DNA of 64,000 nucleotides from Balneola sp. (lineage in GTDB: Bacteria > Bacteroidota > Rhodothermia > Balneolales > Balneolaceae), in the NCBI GenBank assembly GCA_002694685.1, contig NZMW01000001.1:806001-870000 (forward strand), read 5' to 3'. Within the stretch, counting starts at the first letter, position 1; each line of letters begins with the position of its first letter. Positions 33,549-42,847 of this stretch are shown piece by piece. The position numbers and the translations under genes are program-made. The notes under the pieces are model-generated. The model had not been told where the DNA came from, searched no databases, and saw only the letters and a program-made list of their open reading frames with translations.

Positions 33549-34967
33549 ATGAGTAAAACAATTCTTGTTGTAGACGATGATGAACTGCTTTTGGGGTTCA
33601 TGGAGGAAATATTAACCCAGAATGGGTTTACTGTTTCGGCCTTTGAATCACCCGTTGAAGCTACCGAATACCTTAAAAAAAACACCGTTGATCTGGTTAT
33701 CACTGATGTGAAAATGAACGAGATGACCGGGGATGAAGTCCTCTCTATCGTTCGAAATGAATATCCTGATACTGGGGTAATCATGATCACTGGTTTTGGG
33801 AATATCAATCACGCTGTACGTGCCCTCCATAAAGGCGCTTTTGATTATATCACCAAGCCATTCAAAAGTAAGGAGATTCTTTATCGTATCAACCGGTACT
33901 TCAATGCAGAACCGGAAGACCGCGATAAAAAGCCTAAATCTGTAGCCCATTCACCCCGCGAAGATAAAAAAGGAGACCTGGTAAGTCCTGTTGATAATTC
34001 CGAGCGGCCGGATAATAAGTTTGTTGGTAATGATCCACAGATAAAAAAATTAATGCGGATTTTACCTCAAATAGCCCGAAACGCAGCACCTGTTTTAATT
34101 CAGGGAGAAAGTGGAACCGGGAAAGAAGTTTTTGCTCATGAAATTCATGCTAACAGTCACCGCAATAACGGCCCTTACATTAAGATTAACTGTGCGAACC
34201 TCCCTTCAGAACTTGTAGAAAGCACACTTTTTGGTCATTTGGAAGGATCTTTTACCGGAGCCACATCAGATCGCGAAGGAGCATTTGATGCCGCTAAAGG
34301 GGGTACTCTTTTATTGGATGAAATCACTGAAATTGAGATGAATGTTCAGGCCAAGCTTCTCAGAGTTTTGCAGGAAAATGAATTTTACCGTGTTGGAAGC
34401 CAGACACCTGTGAAAGCCGATGTCCGAATTTTGGCAACTTCAAACCGGAACATAGCGGAAGCTATTTCTGAGAAACTCTTTCGGGAAGATCTTTACTATC
34501 GGTTGAATGTATTTCCAATCGAGATTCCTCCGCTTAGAGACCGGCGAGGTGACATCCCTCTCTTGGTGAATCACTTTGTAGATTACTATTCCAAGAAATA
34601 TAATCTGGAATCTAAAGCGATCTCGAAAGAACTCATGGATTACCTGATGCAGCAAGAGTGGCGAGGTAACGTCCGTGAATTAAATAATAAAATTCACCGC
34701 GGAATTATCCTCGCTCAGGAAGATACTGAGATTACGCTGGAACATATTGATAATGAGATGTTTTCGAATGTGGATGAAAATCTAACCAAGGAAGTTTTGG
34801 CTACCGATCTTCCACTCATGTCGATTGAAGAAATGGAGCTTCAGCTGATCAAGAAAGCTTTGGATCATACTCAAGGCAACCAAAAGAAGGCAGCCAAGCT
34901 ATTGGGCATTTCGGACCGTACTATTCGCAATAAACTTAAAAGCCTGGAAGAAGAACAGGAAGAGTAA
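33549..34967 (+). CDS. Sigma-54-dependent response regulator, NtrC family (FlrC/FleR-like)
   Basis: 472 residues: receiver domain (1-118; acidic pocket Asp10/Asp11, phosphoacceptor Asp53, Lys103), AAA+ domain (about 158-395; Walker A GESGTGKE at 186-193, LLLDEITE) and a Fis-type helix-turn-helix (NQKKAAKLLGISDRTIRNKL). The sigma-54 contact loop reads GSFTGA (233-238) instead of the common GAFTGA. Its place between flagellar operons suggests it is the flagellar class II/III activator. The partner kinase is not in the window. Sigma-54-like sequences near fliS, the glycosylation cluster and flgF are possible targets. Confidence 0.9.
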   Translation: MSKTILVVDDDELLLGFMEEILTQNGFTVSAFESPVEATEYLKKNTVDLVITDVKMNEMTGDEVLSIVRNEYPDTGVIMITGFGNINHAVRALHKGAFDYITKPFKSKEILYRINRYFNAEPEDRDKKPKSVAHSPREDKKGDLVSPVDNSERPDNKFVGNDPQIKKLMRILPQIARNAAPVLIQGESGTGKEVFAHEIHANSHRNNGPYIKINCANLPSELVESTLFGHLEGSFTGATSDREGAFDAAKGGTLLLDEITEIEMNVQAKLLRVLQENEFYRVGSQTPVKADVRILATSNRNIAEAISEKLFREDLYYRLNVFPIEIPPLRDRRGDIPLLVNHFVDYYSKKYNLESKAISKELMDYLMQQEWRGNVRELNNKIHRGIILAQEDTEITLEHIDNEMFSNVDENLTKEVLATDLPLMSIEEMELQLIKKALDHTQGNQKKAAKLLGISDRTIRNKLKSLEEEQEE

Positions 34968-34977
34968 ACCTGTTCTT
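34951..34977 (+). terminator. Terminator overlapping the end of the response regulator gene
   Basis: Stem AAGAACAGG / CCTGTTCTT, 9 bp, with the stop codon inside the loop. It is followed by TCAC rather than a clean T run, so strength is uncertain. It lies between convergent genes. Confidence 0.5.
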
Positions 34978-35008
34978 TCACTCTACTAGCCCACATTCCT
35001 TTTAGGCT

Positions 35009-36352
35009 TTAAGCTACTTTGCTCACCAATTTTTGAGCTTGCTCAACGCGGTTTGTTTTAACAGAAGCTACGATAAGTCGTCGTCTGTATTCATCATCAT
35101 GAGGGTGCTCGTTGTAGAGTTCACGATATAAGTTGTATGCGAAATCATACCACTCCTTCTGCATAAACATCGCCATGTAATCATTTAGTTCTTCCCGCAT
35201 TTGTTCGTCCATACTTCCTTTGGTCAGTGCTTTATCAAACATCTTATCAAAGAAAAATACTGATTTATTGTAATCAGAAAGCTCTACCGATAGCACAAAT
35301 AACTTTTGAAGAAAAGCTCGATCCACTTCACCATTCTTAATGGTAAATAACTCATTTAGAAAACCTGACGCTTCTGATCTAAGTCCTGCTTTCAAAGCCA
35401 AGTCAGCCAGATTCATCAATGTTTCTTCTTCACCGATCTTCACATCAAAGTTGGCACGGGAATAGAGTTCAATTCGCTCGTAATATTTATTAAGGGATTG
35501 ATACGCTTCGTGCCAGTTTTTCTGAAGCTGATAGATCTTGAATTGAATTAAATAAGGAAGGCTTTGGAAAGGTTCGGCTTCAATGGACGTTTGAACCAAG
35601 CTTAGCGCTTGTGGCCATTTATATTGTTCTGCAAGGCAGCTCGCCAGTCCATTAACAGCACCTAAGCGATCGAATGGCAATAGCCTTTTTGTTTTCAGAA
35701 GTTGACGATATTGAGCTGAGGCATGCACATATTTACCTTGCTTAAAGTATTGATCTCCTTGGACTAAATACAACTGTGGTGAATAGGACTGCATAGTCAA
35801 TTCATCAGATGGATCAACTTCAATAACGGGACTTCCTCCCCTTTCAATCAAAATGGGCATACTTGATAGCTCTATCCCATTGTTGATAATATGCCGGGTA
35901 CAATCGGGCAGGTTCTTCCCTTCAAATACACGTGTTTCAGCTTTATGGACCAACCGAATTTGGTAATGCTGATACAATTTTTCACTGTGACTGTGTATGA
36001 TAAGCGCGGGTGACCACTGCTTTTCATGTACTGCTTCTTCCGGGAAATCATTAAAACGAATTACTTCATCATCTTCCACAAATAACACCCAGTTTTTCTC
36101 AGAACTGTCCAGAAGTTCATTCCACACATCAGAACGTTGTTCGTTTTTGGCTATAGACCTCCATGGAATGTTTTCTGAGATATCATGAGGTTTTTCCTCT
36201 GTACAGGCTATCGTCACAGAATTGAAGATGGTTTCCCACTCAGCAATTTGTTTTCTATTCAGATATTTAATGTCCGTCAGATATACAACCAGATCAATCC
36301 AGCCTTTAAACTTGGCTTTATTGTTTTCCATTGTTGGTGAAGTTGATTCCAT
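35009..36352 (-). CDS. Protein with degenerate GT2-like N-terminus and helical repeats
   Basis: 447 residues. Residues about 15-170 have a GT2 glycosyltransferase flavour: LVVYLTDIKYLNRKQI, then NWVLFVEDDEVIRFNDFP with an EDDE acidic motif like the GT2 DxD. Residues about 200-445 are TPR-like helical hairpins. It is the last gene of the flgF-flgL operon, 45 bp after flgL. That links it to filament assembly or flagellin modification, but no activity can be assigned. Starts at 36352 and 36331 are both possible. Confidence 0.65.
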   Translation of the reverse strand: MESTSPTMENNKAKFKGWIDLVVYLTDIKYLNRKQIAEWETIFNSVTIACTEEKPHDISENIPWRSIAKNEQRSDVWNELLDSSEKNWVLFVEDDEVIRFNDFPEEAVHEKQWSPALIIHSHSEKLYQHYQIRLVHKAETRVFEGKNLPDCTRHIINNGIELSSMPILIERGGSPVIEVDPSDELTMQSYSPQLYLVQGDQYFKQGKYVHASAQYRQLLKTKRLLPFDRLGAVNGLASCLAEQYKWPQALSLVQTSIEAEPFQSLPYLIQFKIYQLQKNWHEAYQSLNKYYERIELYSRANFDVKIGEEETLMNLADLALKAGLRSEASGFLNELFTIKNGEVDRAFLQKLFVLSVELSDYNKSVFFFDKMFDKALTKGSMDEQMREELNDYMAMFMQKEWYDFAYNLYRELYNEHPHDDEYRRRLIVASVKTNRVEQAQKLVSKVA

Positions 36353-36397
36353 TCTATTAATTCCTAAAAGTTATGATAGAGGATGACCTTGAGTTAC

Positions 36398-37291
36398 CTA
36401 CAGGTAATCCAACAGTGTATTTTTGAACATGGTGGTATGTACAGCCATTGCCGATTCATAGGCGACTTCAATACGCTGTAAATCTGAAAACGCCTGTGCA
36501 TAATCGGTATCTACCAAGCCGCTTATATCTGCTTGTTTGGTGATTTTTGAGGCCTCGTACTGCTCAAACATATAATCCATCCGGTTGATGTTATTTCCCA
36601 GCCTCGAAGTTACATCCGTAACGTGTTCGATAGCTGAGTCGGCATCCGGGATCATTCCATTAAGAGCATCTATATCGTTATTCCGAAGGGCTTGCTCAAC
36701 ATTTCCTAAGATCTCAAAGAGGTCACCTTCCGGAGTATTCCGCATTTCTGCGCCAGTTACACTGATATCTATACTCACCCCATCGCCGGCTAGTACTTTC
36801 GGGGATTTAGCATTGCTGTTATCAGCTACGCCGCCTGGTTGAGTAGCATCTAGTTCAAAAGGCTTTTGTGCACTGTTGGTACCTGCAAACAGGTAACGGT
36901 CTCCATAACTGAGATTAAGTGTGCTTATCAAGCTGTCCCTGATTCCGCTAATCTGGTCGGCCATATTCTCGCGGTTACTGGCCCCCATCGAACTTGAAGC
37001 TCCCTGCACAATTACTTGCTTCACTTCAATTAGCCGTTCAACAGTCTCATCGAGTGCATCCTGGGCTAACCTACTTTGGCGTAGTCCGCTTTCAATATTA
37101 CTCTGAAATTGTTCTTCTTTCCGGATATCCTCACCAAGCACCCGGCTTCGCTGAAAAGAAACAGGATCCTGCGATGGTACGCGAACCGTTCTTCCACTTG
37201 ATAGGTCAGATTGGATCTTGGCCATTTCACCGCGATTCTTATTAACATCGCGCATAAAATTTCCGAAAATTGTTTTTTGTGTAATTCTCAT
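36398..37291 (-). CDS. flgL: Flagellar hook-filament junction protein FlgL (HAP3)
   Basis: 297 residues. It joins the hook-associated FlgK to flagellin. The N-terminal helix MRITQKTIFGNFMRDVNKNRGEMAKIQSDLSSGRTVRVPSQDPV and the flagellin-like C-terminus ISGLVDTDYAQAFSDLQRIEVAYESAMAV are characteristic. It starts 3 bp after flgK. Same operon as the rod and ring genes. Confidence 0.94.
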   Translation of the reverse strand: MRITQKTIFGNFMRDVNKNRGEMAKIQSDLSSGRTVRVPSQDPVSFQRSRVLGEDIRKEEQFQSNIESGLRQSRLAQDALDETVERLIEVKQVIVQGASSSMGASNRENMADQISGIRDSLISTLNLSYGDRYLFAGTNSAQKPFELDATQPGGVADNSNAKSPKVLAGDGVSIDISVTGAEMRNTPEGDLFEILGNVEQALRNNDIDALNGMIPDADSAIEHVTDVTSRLGNNINRMDYMFEQYEASKITKQADISGLVDTDYAQAFSDLQRIEVAYESAMAVHTTMFKNTLLDYL

Positions 37292-37294
37292 GAG

Positions 37295-38653
37295 TTACCT
37301 CAAAATTCCGATAAGGGTGTCGTACATATTTTGGGCTGCAGACATCACCTTGGCTGCTCCCTGATATGCGTTTTGATATTGAATCATCAGGCTTAGCTCT
37401 TCGTCAATGTTGACTCCGGCCTCGCGTTCTTGTTGGGTTTCCAGCATCTGAATTTCAGAATCTCTTGCTTCTATCTGTGAATTAAGGCTGCTCAGCTTAA
37501 TACCAGGCGTGCTTATCAAATCTACTGAGTAGTCGATAAGTTTACGCCCACCAATGAGCTGTCCACTTCTTAGTTCAGCTATTTGAGTAGCTATTTCTCC
37601 ATTTCCTGCTTCCCCAGCCACACTTGAAGCCGCAATATTCGTTGGGTCATCAATAAGTTGTTGATTGAGTTTTATTCCTTCTGCTGTTTTATTGGTCACA
37701 TCGAAGAAATTTCTGGCAGTTCCGTCATTCAGCCCAAAACCTGAAGAGTGAATGGCATTGAATTCATCAATAATAGTAGCTGCAAGTGTATCAAGGCGAT
37801 CTTTTATAGCGGGAATTTCAGATTGATACATCTCAATTTCTGCACCCAGCTGGCCTCCCGTTGGCTTCACCGTTTTTCCATTTTCCAAGCGAAGCTGAAA
37901 GACTTTATCTACGTCATTGATTTCAGCTTTGAGCGTTGCGGCTTTCTCGTTATCTAGAATCTTAACTCCGCCAATTCTGAGTTCTACCCTTCCGTTATCA
38001 GTTGGGTGTGTTTCAAAGTCGATCAGCTCCGAGAGGCGTTCTAACTTTTTGACTCGCAAATCCATGCTGGAGTTATCTTGGTTTCCAGCTCCCTGAGCTT
38101 CAGAGATCGATTCATTCAAAGACTGTATTTCTTTCAGAAGTCCGTTTACTGCCCCGATACTGCTCTCCGTCGATTCCAGGATTAAATCACTAGTACGGTT
38201 GATATTTCTGTTGATGTCGCCAAACTTTACCGTAAGCTGTCGGGCATCGCTTATCAAACTATTTCGCACACTTATGTCCTGAGGATCCGTCGAGAGCTCA
38301 GAAAAAGTATCTAACAGCGAACTTATACTGAGGTCTAAATCGGCTCCTGAATCCGACGCCATGCTTGCTTCCAGCTGCTCGAAGACGCGAGCTTTGTTCT
38401 GCATGAACGACATATTCTGTCTTTTCTCATTCAGCTGAACATCATTCATCTCATTCCGGAGCCTTTTTACCGTAGAAACATTTACACCCAGTCCTGTATT
38501 ATAGCCCGTCATATTCATTCCAATGGGATTCTTATCAACCCGCTGGCGTGAGTATCCCGGAGTATCAGCATTCACAATATTATTGGCGGTAACTGATAAC
38601 GAGCGTTCAGCACTTTTTAATCCGCTTTTTGAAATTTCAAACAGTGAGCGCAT
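37295..38653 (-). CDS. flgK: Flagellar hook-associated protein FlgK (HAP1)
   Basis: 452 residues. First hook-filament junction zone. The N-terminus has the axial-protein signature LFEISKSGLKSAERSLSVTANNIVNADTPGYSRQRV. The C-terminus ends with the matching coiled coil (SLMIQYQNAYQGAAKVMSAAQNMYDTLIGILR). It follows the FlgN-like gene by 1 bp, consistent with its chaperone being made first. Confidence 0.95.
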   Translation of the reverse strand: MRSLFEISKSGLKSAERSLSVTANNIVNADTPGYSRQRVDKNPIGMNMTGYNTGLGVNVSTVKRLRNEMNDVQLNEKRQNMSFMQNKARVFEQLEASMASDSGADLDLSISSLLDTFSELSTDPQDISVRNSLISDARQLTVKFGDINRNINRTSDLILESTESSIGAVNGLLKEIQSLNESISEAQGAGNQDNSSMDLRVKKLERLSELIDFETHPTDNGRVELRIGGVKILDNEKAATLKAEINDVDKVFQLRLENGKTVKPTGGQLGAEIEMYQSEIPAIKDRLDTLAATIIDEFNAIHSSGFGLNDGTARNFFDVTNKTAEGIKLNQQLIDDPTNIAASSVAGEAGNGEIATQIAELRSGQLIGGRKLIDYSVDLISTPGIKLSSLNSQIEARDSEIQMLETQQEREAGVNIDEELSLMIQYQNAYQGAAKVMSAAQNMYDTLIGILR

Positions 38654-38654
38654 G

Positions 38655-39164
38655 TCAAATCTCCTGGTTTATGGCTACACCTACCGGGATTCCTGCAGGC
38701 GTTCCATTAGCCACATAGTGTGTATTTTTCTCATTACTAGCACTAAACATGGAATGCATCATGCGGGCGTTCTGCTTCATAGCGAATTCCAAGAGCTGCA
38801 AAATTTGGTCGTGCTTTCGTTTTAGTTCAGAGGTGTTTGATGTTAACTTGCTATGCCATTCGCTGATTTTTTCAGCTGCCTCAGGAAAAATTATTTTCAG
38901 GCTTATCAACCGTACTTTTTCCTGATTTTTTGACGTCCCAATGATTGACGTTAACTCTTTAATAAACTCTTGCTCATGGATTTTAAATTGTTTGGAAAGA
39001 TCTCCATGTACTTCTGAAAGCCGTTCAATTTTTTCAGCATCAGAGCCTATAATGGCATCTATTTGGTCCTCCATCACTTTAATAATCTGTTGCGAGCAGC
39101 TATCCAGCAGTTCTACTGATTCTGCAATTTGTTGTAATGAAGCCTGTTCCTGTATGTTGTACAT
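38655..39164 (-). CDS. FlgN-like chaperone for FlgK and FlgL
   Basis: 169 residues, mainly helical (SLQQIAESVELLDSCSQQIIKVMEDQIDAIIGSDAEKIERL, then ELKRKHDQILQLLEFAMKQ). FlgN proteins are poorly conserved. The length, the helical pattern, and the location directly before flgK in the same operon support the assignment. Confidence 0.72.
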   Translation of the reverse strand: MYNIQEQASLQQIAESVELLDSCSQQIIKVMEDQIDAIIGSDAEKIERLSEVHGDLSKQFKIHEQEFIKELTSIIGTSKNQEKVRLISLKIIFPEAAEKISEWHSKLTSNTSELKRKHDQILQLLEFAMKQNARMMHSMFSASNEKNTHYVANGTPAGIPVGVAINQEI

Positions 39165-39187
39165 CGCTTTTGTATCTGAGTTATACG

Positions 39188-39496
39188 TTATTTTTCTGAT
39201 GGTTCAGAGGATTGATTCCAGTATCTGGATACCAAATCTGCCATCCCTAATTTTCGTTGTGCAGCAAGCTCACTGGCAAGTGCATCGGTGACAAAACTGC
39301 GATATATGTTGTTTGATTGCCCCATCATGCTACCGTTATCGGACATCTTAAACGAATCTTTAGTCAGTTCTTTTACCAGATGCTGTGCAAATATCTCTTC
39401 AAAATCGGTGGCCGCTTTTTCTCGCTCCAGGTTTTGGCTTCTTTTCTTGCCAACCTCGTTGCGGGCCATATCTAAAAATGAATCTTCTACTTTCAT
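39188..39496 (-). CDS. Rod-binding protein, FlgJ N-terminal domain only
   Basis: 102 residues. It matches the rod-binding part of FlgJ: ATDFEEIFAQHLVKELTKDSF, then NIYRSFVTDALASELAAQRKLGMADLV. The muramidase domain of enterobacterial FlgJ is missing, as in several other phyla, so another lytic enzyme must open the wall. It lies 31 bp after flgI. Confidence 0.85.
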   Translation of the reverse strand: MKVEDSFLDMARNEVGKKRSQNLEREKAATDFEEIFAQHLVKELTKDSFKMSDNGSMMGQSNNIYRSFVTDALASELAAQRKLGMADLVSRYWNQSSEPSEK

Positions 39497-39527
39497 GGAT
39501 TCGCTGTTCTTTTCTATTTTGAATTTC

Positions 39528-40667
39528 TTACATCACAATTAAGCGGCCGCGTAACACTCCGGCACGGTCAAGCGCTTGAAATATGGAAATGATATCCCGC
39601 GGACTAAGTCCCAGCGCATTTAGTGATCCTGCCAGTTGCTGTACATTGGTCTCCGGATCCAGAATAATGGTCTGGGCAACCTGCTCACTGATTCCAGCCT
39701 CAGGCACATTAAGTACCTGTGTTTCACCACCGCTAAATGCAGGTGGCTGACTTACCAATGGGTTCACCTGAGTCCGAACCTGAATGTTGCCGTGAGATAT
39801 CATCGCGTTATCGATGATCACTTCACCACCGGCCACAATGGTTCCCGTTCGTTCATTAATAACTACTTTTGCAGGAGCTTCAACCGCAATTTCCTGATCC
39901 AGAATAATGCTGGTAAATACGTTCATGGATCCCCGCTCACGGAAAGCTTCTGGCCAGTCTACTTTCACCAGCCCTGGGTGATACATGGAGGCCAGCTCTT
40001 CGTCAAAGGTCTCGTTTATGACTTCCACCATGTTTCGGGCATTGGCATAATTTGGCTCTCTTAACACCAAACCCAAAGGTTCTTCGGTGCTGAGACTAAA
40101 CTCTTCATTTCGCTCTACCACCCCTCCGCTAGGGATAGTAGCCGTCAACGTTTGGTTTTGGGTAAGACGTGCGCCGGGAATTTCAGCCGTAATTCCTCCT
40201 ACAATTAATGCCCCCTGAGCTTTGGCAAACACTTCCTGATTGTCAGGATCAAAGAGCGGAGTTTGTAATAAGACACCTCCCTGTAAACTGCTTGCATCCC
40301 CCAGTGACGAAACCGTTACGTCGATCTCACTTCCGGCTGCGTGATAAGGAGTGACAGTTGCTGTAACCATAACCGCGGCCACATTTCGGGTTCGCAGGCG
40401 ATCAGCATCTACCGTAATTCCGAAATTCTCCAGCATATTTGCAATGGATTGCACCGTAAATACAGATCCACGGCTGCTTGATGACCGATCACCGGTTCTG
40501 TCCAAACCTGTTACCAATCCATATCCAATTAATTCCTTCCGCTCGGCATGCTGAATTTCCACCAGGTCAGAAAGCCTGGATTGGGCATTCGTTACCTCAC
40601 TGGTCAAGAAGACTGCCAAAAGAGTAATCAGCGTAATTTTTAGTGTTTTGTAGGATAATGGGTTCAT
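39528..40667 (-). CDS. flgI: Flagellar P-ring protein FlgI
   Basis: 379 residues, signal peptide ending TNAQ near residue 29. It forms the peptidoglycan ring around the rod. Family motifs are DLVEIQHAERKELIGYGLVTGLDRTGD, LRTRNVAAVMVTATV, GTIVAGG and the C-terminal LVRALDR-type FQALDRAGVLRGRLIVM. It follows flgH by 18 bp. Presence of P and L rings fits a two-membrane envelope. Confidence 0.96.
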   Translation of the reverse strand: MNPLSYKTLKITLITLLAVFLTSEVTNAQSRLSDLVEIQHAERKELIGYGLVTGLDRTGDRSSSSRGSVFTVQSIANMLENFGITVDADRLRTRNVAAVMVTATVTPYHAAGSEIDVTVSSLGDASSLQGGVLLQTPLFDPDNQEVFAKAQGALIVGGITAEIPGARLTQNQTLTATIPSGGVVERNEEFSLSTEEPLGLVLREPNYANARNMVEVINETFDEELASMYHPGLVKVDWPEAFRERGSMNVFTSIILDQEIAVEAPAKVVINERTGTIVAGGEVIIDNAMISHGNIQVRTQVNPLVSQPPAFSGGETQVLNVPEAGISEQVAQTIILDPETNVQQLAGSLNALGLSPRDIISIFQALDRAGVLRGRLIVM

Positions 40668-40685
40668 TTTATTCTCTTTATTGGT

Positions 40686-41318
40686 TTAAGGCCGTTGTAG
40701 TTCTCTCATAATCACGAAAGCACTCATAGCTGCGGTGATTCCGGTAAACACTATTTTCTTAAGAAGTCCACGATCCTTTTTCTTATCTCGTAGTCCACCC
40801 ATTTTGTGGTAGCTGATATTGGCATTCGCAATACGGTAAGAAAGCACCTGGTTTTTACTGTCCACATCATTTTGCCGAACAATACCAGAGAGCGACATTT
40901 TGTGGATCTCGCCATTTACTTCTGTCATTCGGTTCCCCTCCACCATCAAATCTCCGCTTTGGGTAACCTCCACAATCTGCACACTGATATAACCTTCCAG
41001 CAATTGCCGCTGACTTGACAAGTTTTTCTGATCAGCCCCGTAATTCACATTCACCCCTGAACCAAAGGTTGGCTCAAAAGGAAGAAAGCTACCCGACATT
41101 GAACCCGATGCCATTCCATCAGAACTCGTAGACTGCTTGTTGTCAGAAGTTGAGCTTCCGGAAGTACTCTCCTGTAGAACCACAGTGATCACATCTCCGA
41201 TGCGTTTTGCTTTTACATCACGGTAGAGTGAATTTTGAGCCGTTGCCATCCCAGAACACAAAAAAGTGATTCCCAGGAACACGGGTAAAAAGTGTTGGAC
41301 TAATGCGTTTTTTGCCAT
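40686..41318 (-). CDS. flgH: Flagellar L-ring protein FlgH
   Basis: Forms the outer-membrane ring. 210 residues from the ATG at 41318, preceded by GGGAG and giving a signal peptide (MAKNALVQHF to TAQ). A start at 41375 is open but would add a non-signal extension inside flgA. Family motifs are RIGDVITVVLQEST, GYISVQIVEVTQSGDLMVEGNR and SGIVRQNDVDSKNQVLSYRIANANISY. No clear lipobox is present, whereas enterobacterial FlgH is a lipoprotein. A single TM-like segment near the C-terminus (IVFTGITAAMSAFVIM) is unusual. Confidence 0.9.
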   Translation of the reverse strand: MAKNALVQHFLPVFLGITFLCSGMATAQNSLYRDVKAKRIGDVITVVLQESTSGSSTSDNKQSTSSDGMASGSMSGSFLPFEPTFGSGVNVNYGADQKNLSSQRQLLEGYISVQIVEVTQSGDLMVEGNRMTEVNGEIHKMSLSGIVRQNDVDSKNQVLSYRIANANISYHKMGGLRDKKKDRGLLKKIVFTGITAAMSAFVIMRELQRP

Positions 41319-42004
41319 TGAGCTACTCCCGGGCCTGTAATTTTGCCCAGATATTTCTTTCTTGTTTCTTTGCAATAAATTTGAATTTCTTCGTCGATTG
41401 AACCGCTTTTTCTTGATTCACATCGAAGTACAATTTGGATTCCGAACTCATTGAATACCAAATCCACCTCATCTCCAGCTTCTACCAGGTAAGGTGAACT
41501 GATAATGTCGTATTCGATTGGATGTCCGGCATTTAATGTTCTTCGGATGGTTTTGCCAATCAGCATATAATCTTCGTTTACTAACTGCTCCCTTCCCATA
41601 TCCACAGAAACCCAGCGCTGATCTAAATCTTCAGCCTCGATAGTTTCTCCACGAACCATGCGGTGGTTCAGCACGGGAAGCTTTTGCTCGGTATCAACTT
41701 TTAGCTGAACCTGAACCTGTTCCAATCGACTTCCTTCCTGATATAAAACCTCAAAGTTGGTGTAGCGCTGTACGCCTCCTTCCAGTTTTACTGATTTAAT
41801 GTTTGATGAATTTGTTTTGAGCAAACTTCCGGGAATCCACCGTGCAGAAAGGGTGAACCGATACTCCTCAGAGTCATATTTGGACTCTATTGATTCCTGT
41901 GCCTTTTCAATGATGACCTGTTTGGTTTCATCATTTTCTGTGGAGTACGCCAGTATCACAGACGAAAAGGTGGATAACAAAGCTATGAGGAGTATCGATA
42001 TCAC
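41300..42004 (-). CDS. flgA: Flagellar P-ring assembly chaperone FlgA
   Basis: 234 residues, signal peptide (about 1-20). The C-terminal SAF domain is recognisable: VLNHRMVRGETIEAEDLDQRWV, LIGKTIRRTLNAGHPIEYDIIS and EAGDEVDLVFNEFGIQIV. FlgA assists FlgI polymerisation in the periplasm. It lies 21 bp after flgG and overlaps flgH by 19 bp. Confidence 0.9.
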   Translation of the reverse strand: MISILLIALLSTFSSVILAYSTENDETKQVIIEKAQESIESKYDSEEYRFTLSARWIPGSLLKTNSSNIKSVKLEGGVQRYTNFEVLYQEGSRLEQVQVQLKVDTEQKLPVLNHRMVRGETIEAEDLDQRWVSVDMGREQLVNEDYMLIGKTIRRTLNAGHPIEYDIISSPYLVEAGDEVDLVFNEFGIQIVLRCESRKSGSIDEEIQIYCKETRKKYLGKITGPGVAQWQKTH

Positions 42005-42025
42005 TTCTTTACTAATCTTTCTTGA

Positions 42026-42820
42026 TTATCGTTTGATAGAATTGGTGACCGACATCATATCTTCTGCCGTTTGCACCATTTTTGAATTCGTTTCGTAAGC
42101 TCGCTGTGCTTCAATAAGGCGAACCATCTCAGTCACAATATCTACGTTAGATTGCTCGAGATATCCCTGACGAACAACTCCAAATCCTTCAGCTCCGGGC
42201 TCACCGAAAAAAGCCATACCAGAAGCATCTGTTTCTGCAAATAGGTTGTCGCCCAGGGCTTCAAGTCCACCAGGATTAGCAAATTTAGCCAGTTCAATTT
42301 GACCAAGCTCTACCTGAGTATTATCTCCGGCCATTAGTGCAGTAACGGTCCCGTCTTGGGAGACCTCAATCGCAACAGCATCTGTTGGGATTTCAATTTG
42401 GCTGGCTAACGGTAAACCTGAGTTATTAACCAACATTCCTGTTGAGTCACGACTGAAGTTTCCATCTCGCGTATAACCGATATTCCCATCCGGTAACTCT
42501 ACCTGAAAGAATCCAGATCCACTCACAGCTAAATCAAGGGCGTTACCTGTTTCAGCAACCGAACCTTGCATAAAATTTCTGATAGTGGCTACGGCTCTCG
42601 AACCATGCCCTATTTGTAGGGAAGGACCACTATTCGATTCCCGATTCCCTGAACCGCCCAGTTTTGAAGCGGCGATATTCTCATAAAACAAATCCTGAAA
42701 AGCGATAGTGCTTCTCTTAAAACCGGTTGTCCCAACGTTAGCCAGGTTGTTGGCAATGTTATCGACCGATCGTTGTTGAGCACTCATTCCAAGTGCAGCT
42801 GTGCTTAATGCTCTAAACAT
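42026..42820 (-). CDS. flgG: Distal rod protein FlgG
   Basis: 264 residues, the standard length. N-terminus MFRALSTAALGMSAQQRSVDNIANNLANVGTTGFKRS and C-terminus QGYLEQSNVDIVTEMVRLIEAQRAYETNSKMVQTAEDMM are typical FlgG. It follows flgF by 27 bp. Confidence 0.96.
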   Translation of the reverse strand: MFRALSTAALGMSAQQRSVDNIANNLANVGTTGFKRSTIAFQDLFYENIAASKLGGSGNRESNSGPSLQIGHGSRAVATIRNFMQGSVAETGNALDLAVSGSGFFQVELPDGNIGYTRDGNFSRDSTGMLVNNSGLPLASQIEIPTDAVAIEVSQDGTVTALMAGDNTQVELGQIELAKFANPGGLEALGDNLFAETDASGMAFFGEPGAEGFGVVRQGYLEQSNVDIVTEMVRLIEAQRAYETNSKMVQTAEDMMSVTNSIKR

Positions 42821-42847
42821 GTTTCTGTAGTTTTCTAATGTTTTTGA

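Noticed and set aside
41319-41375. Upstream start for FlgH
   Set aside because: Would lie deep in flgA and hide the signal peptide; the ATG at 41318 has a GGGAG ribosome binding site.
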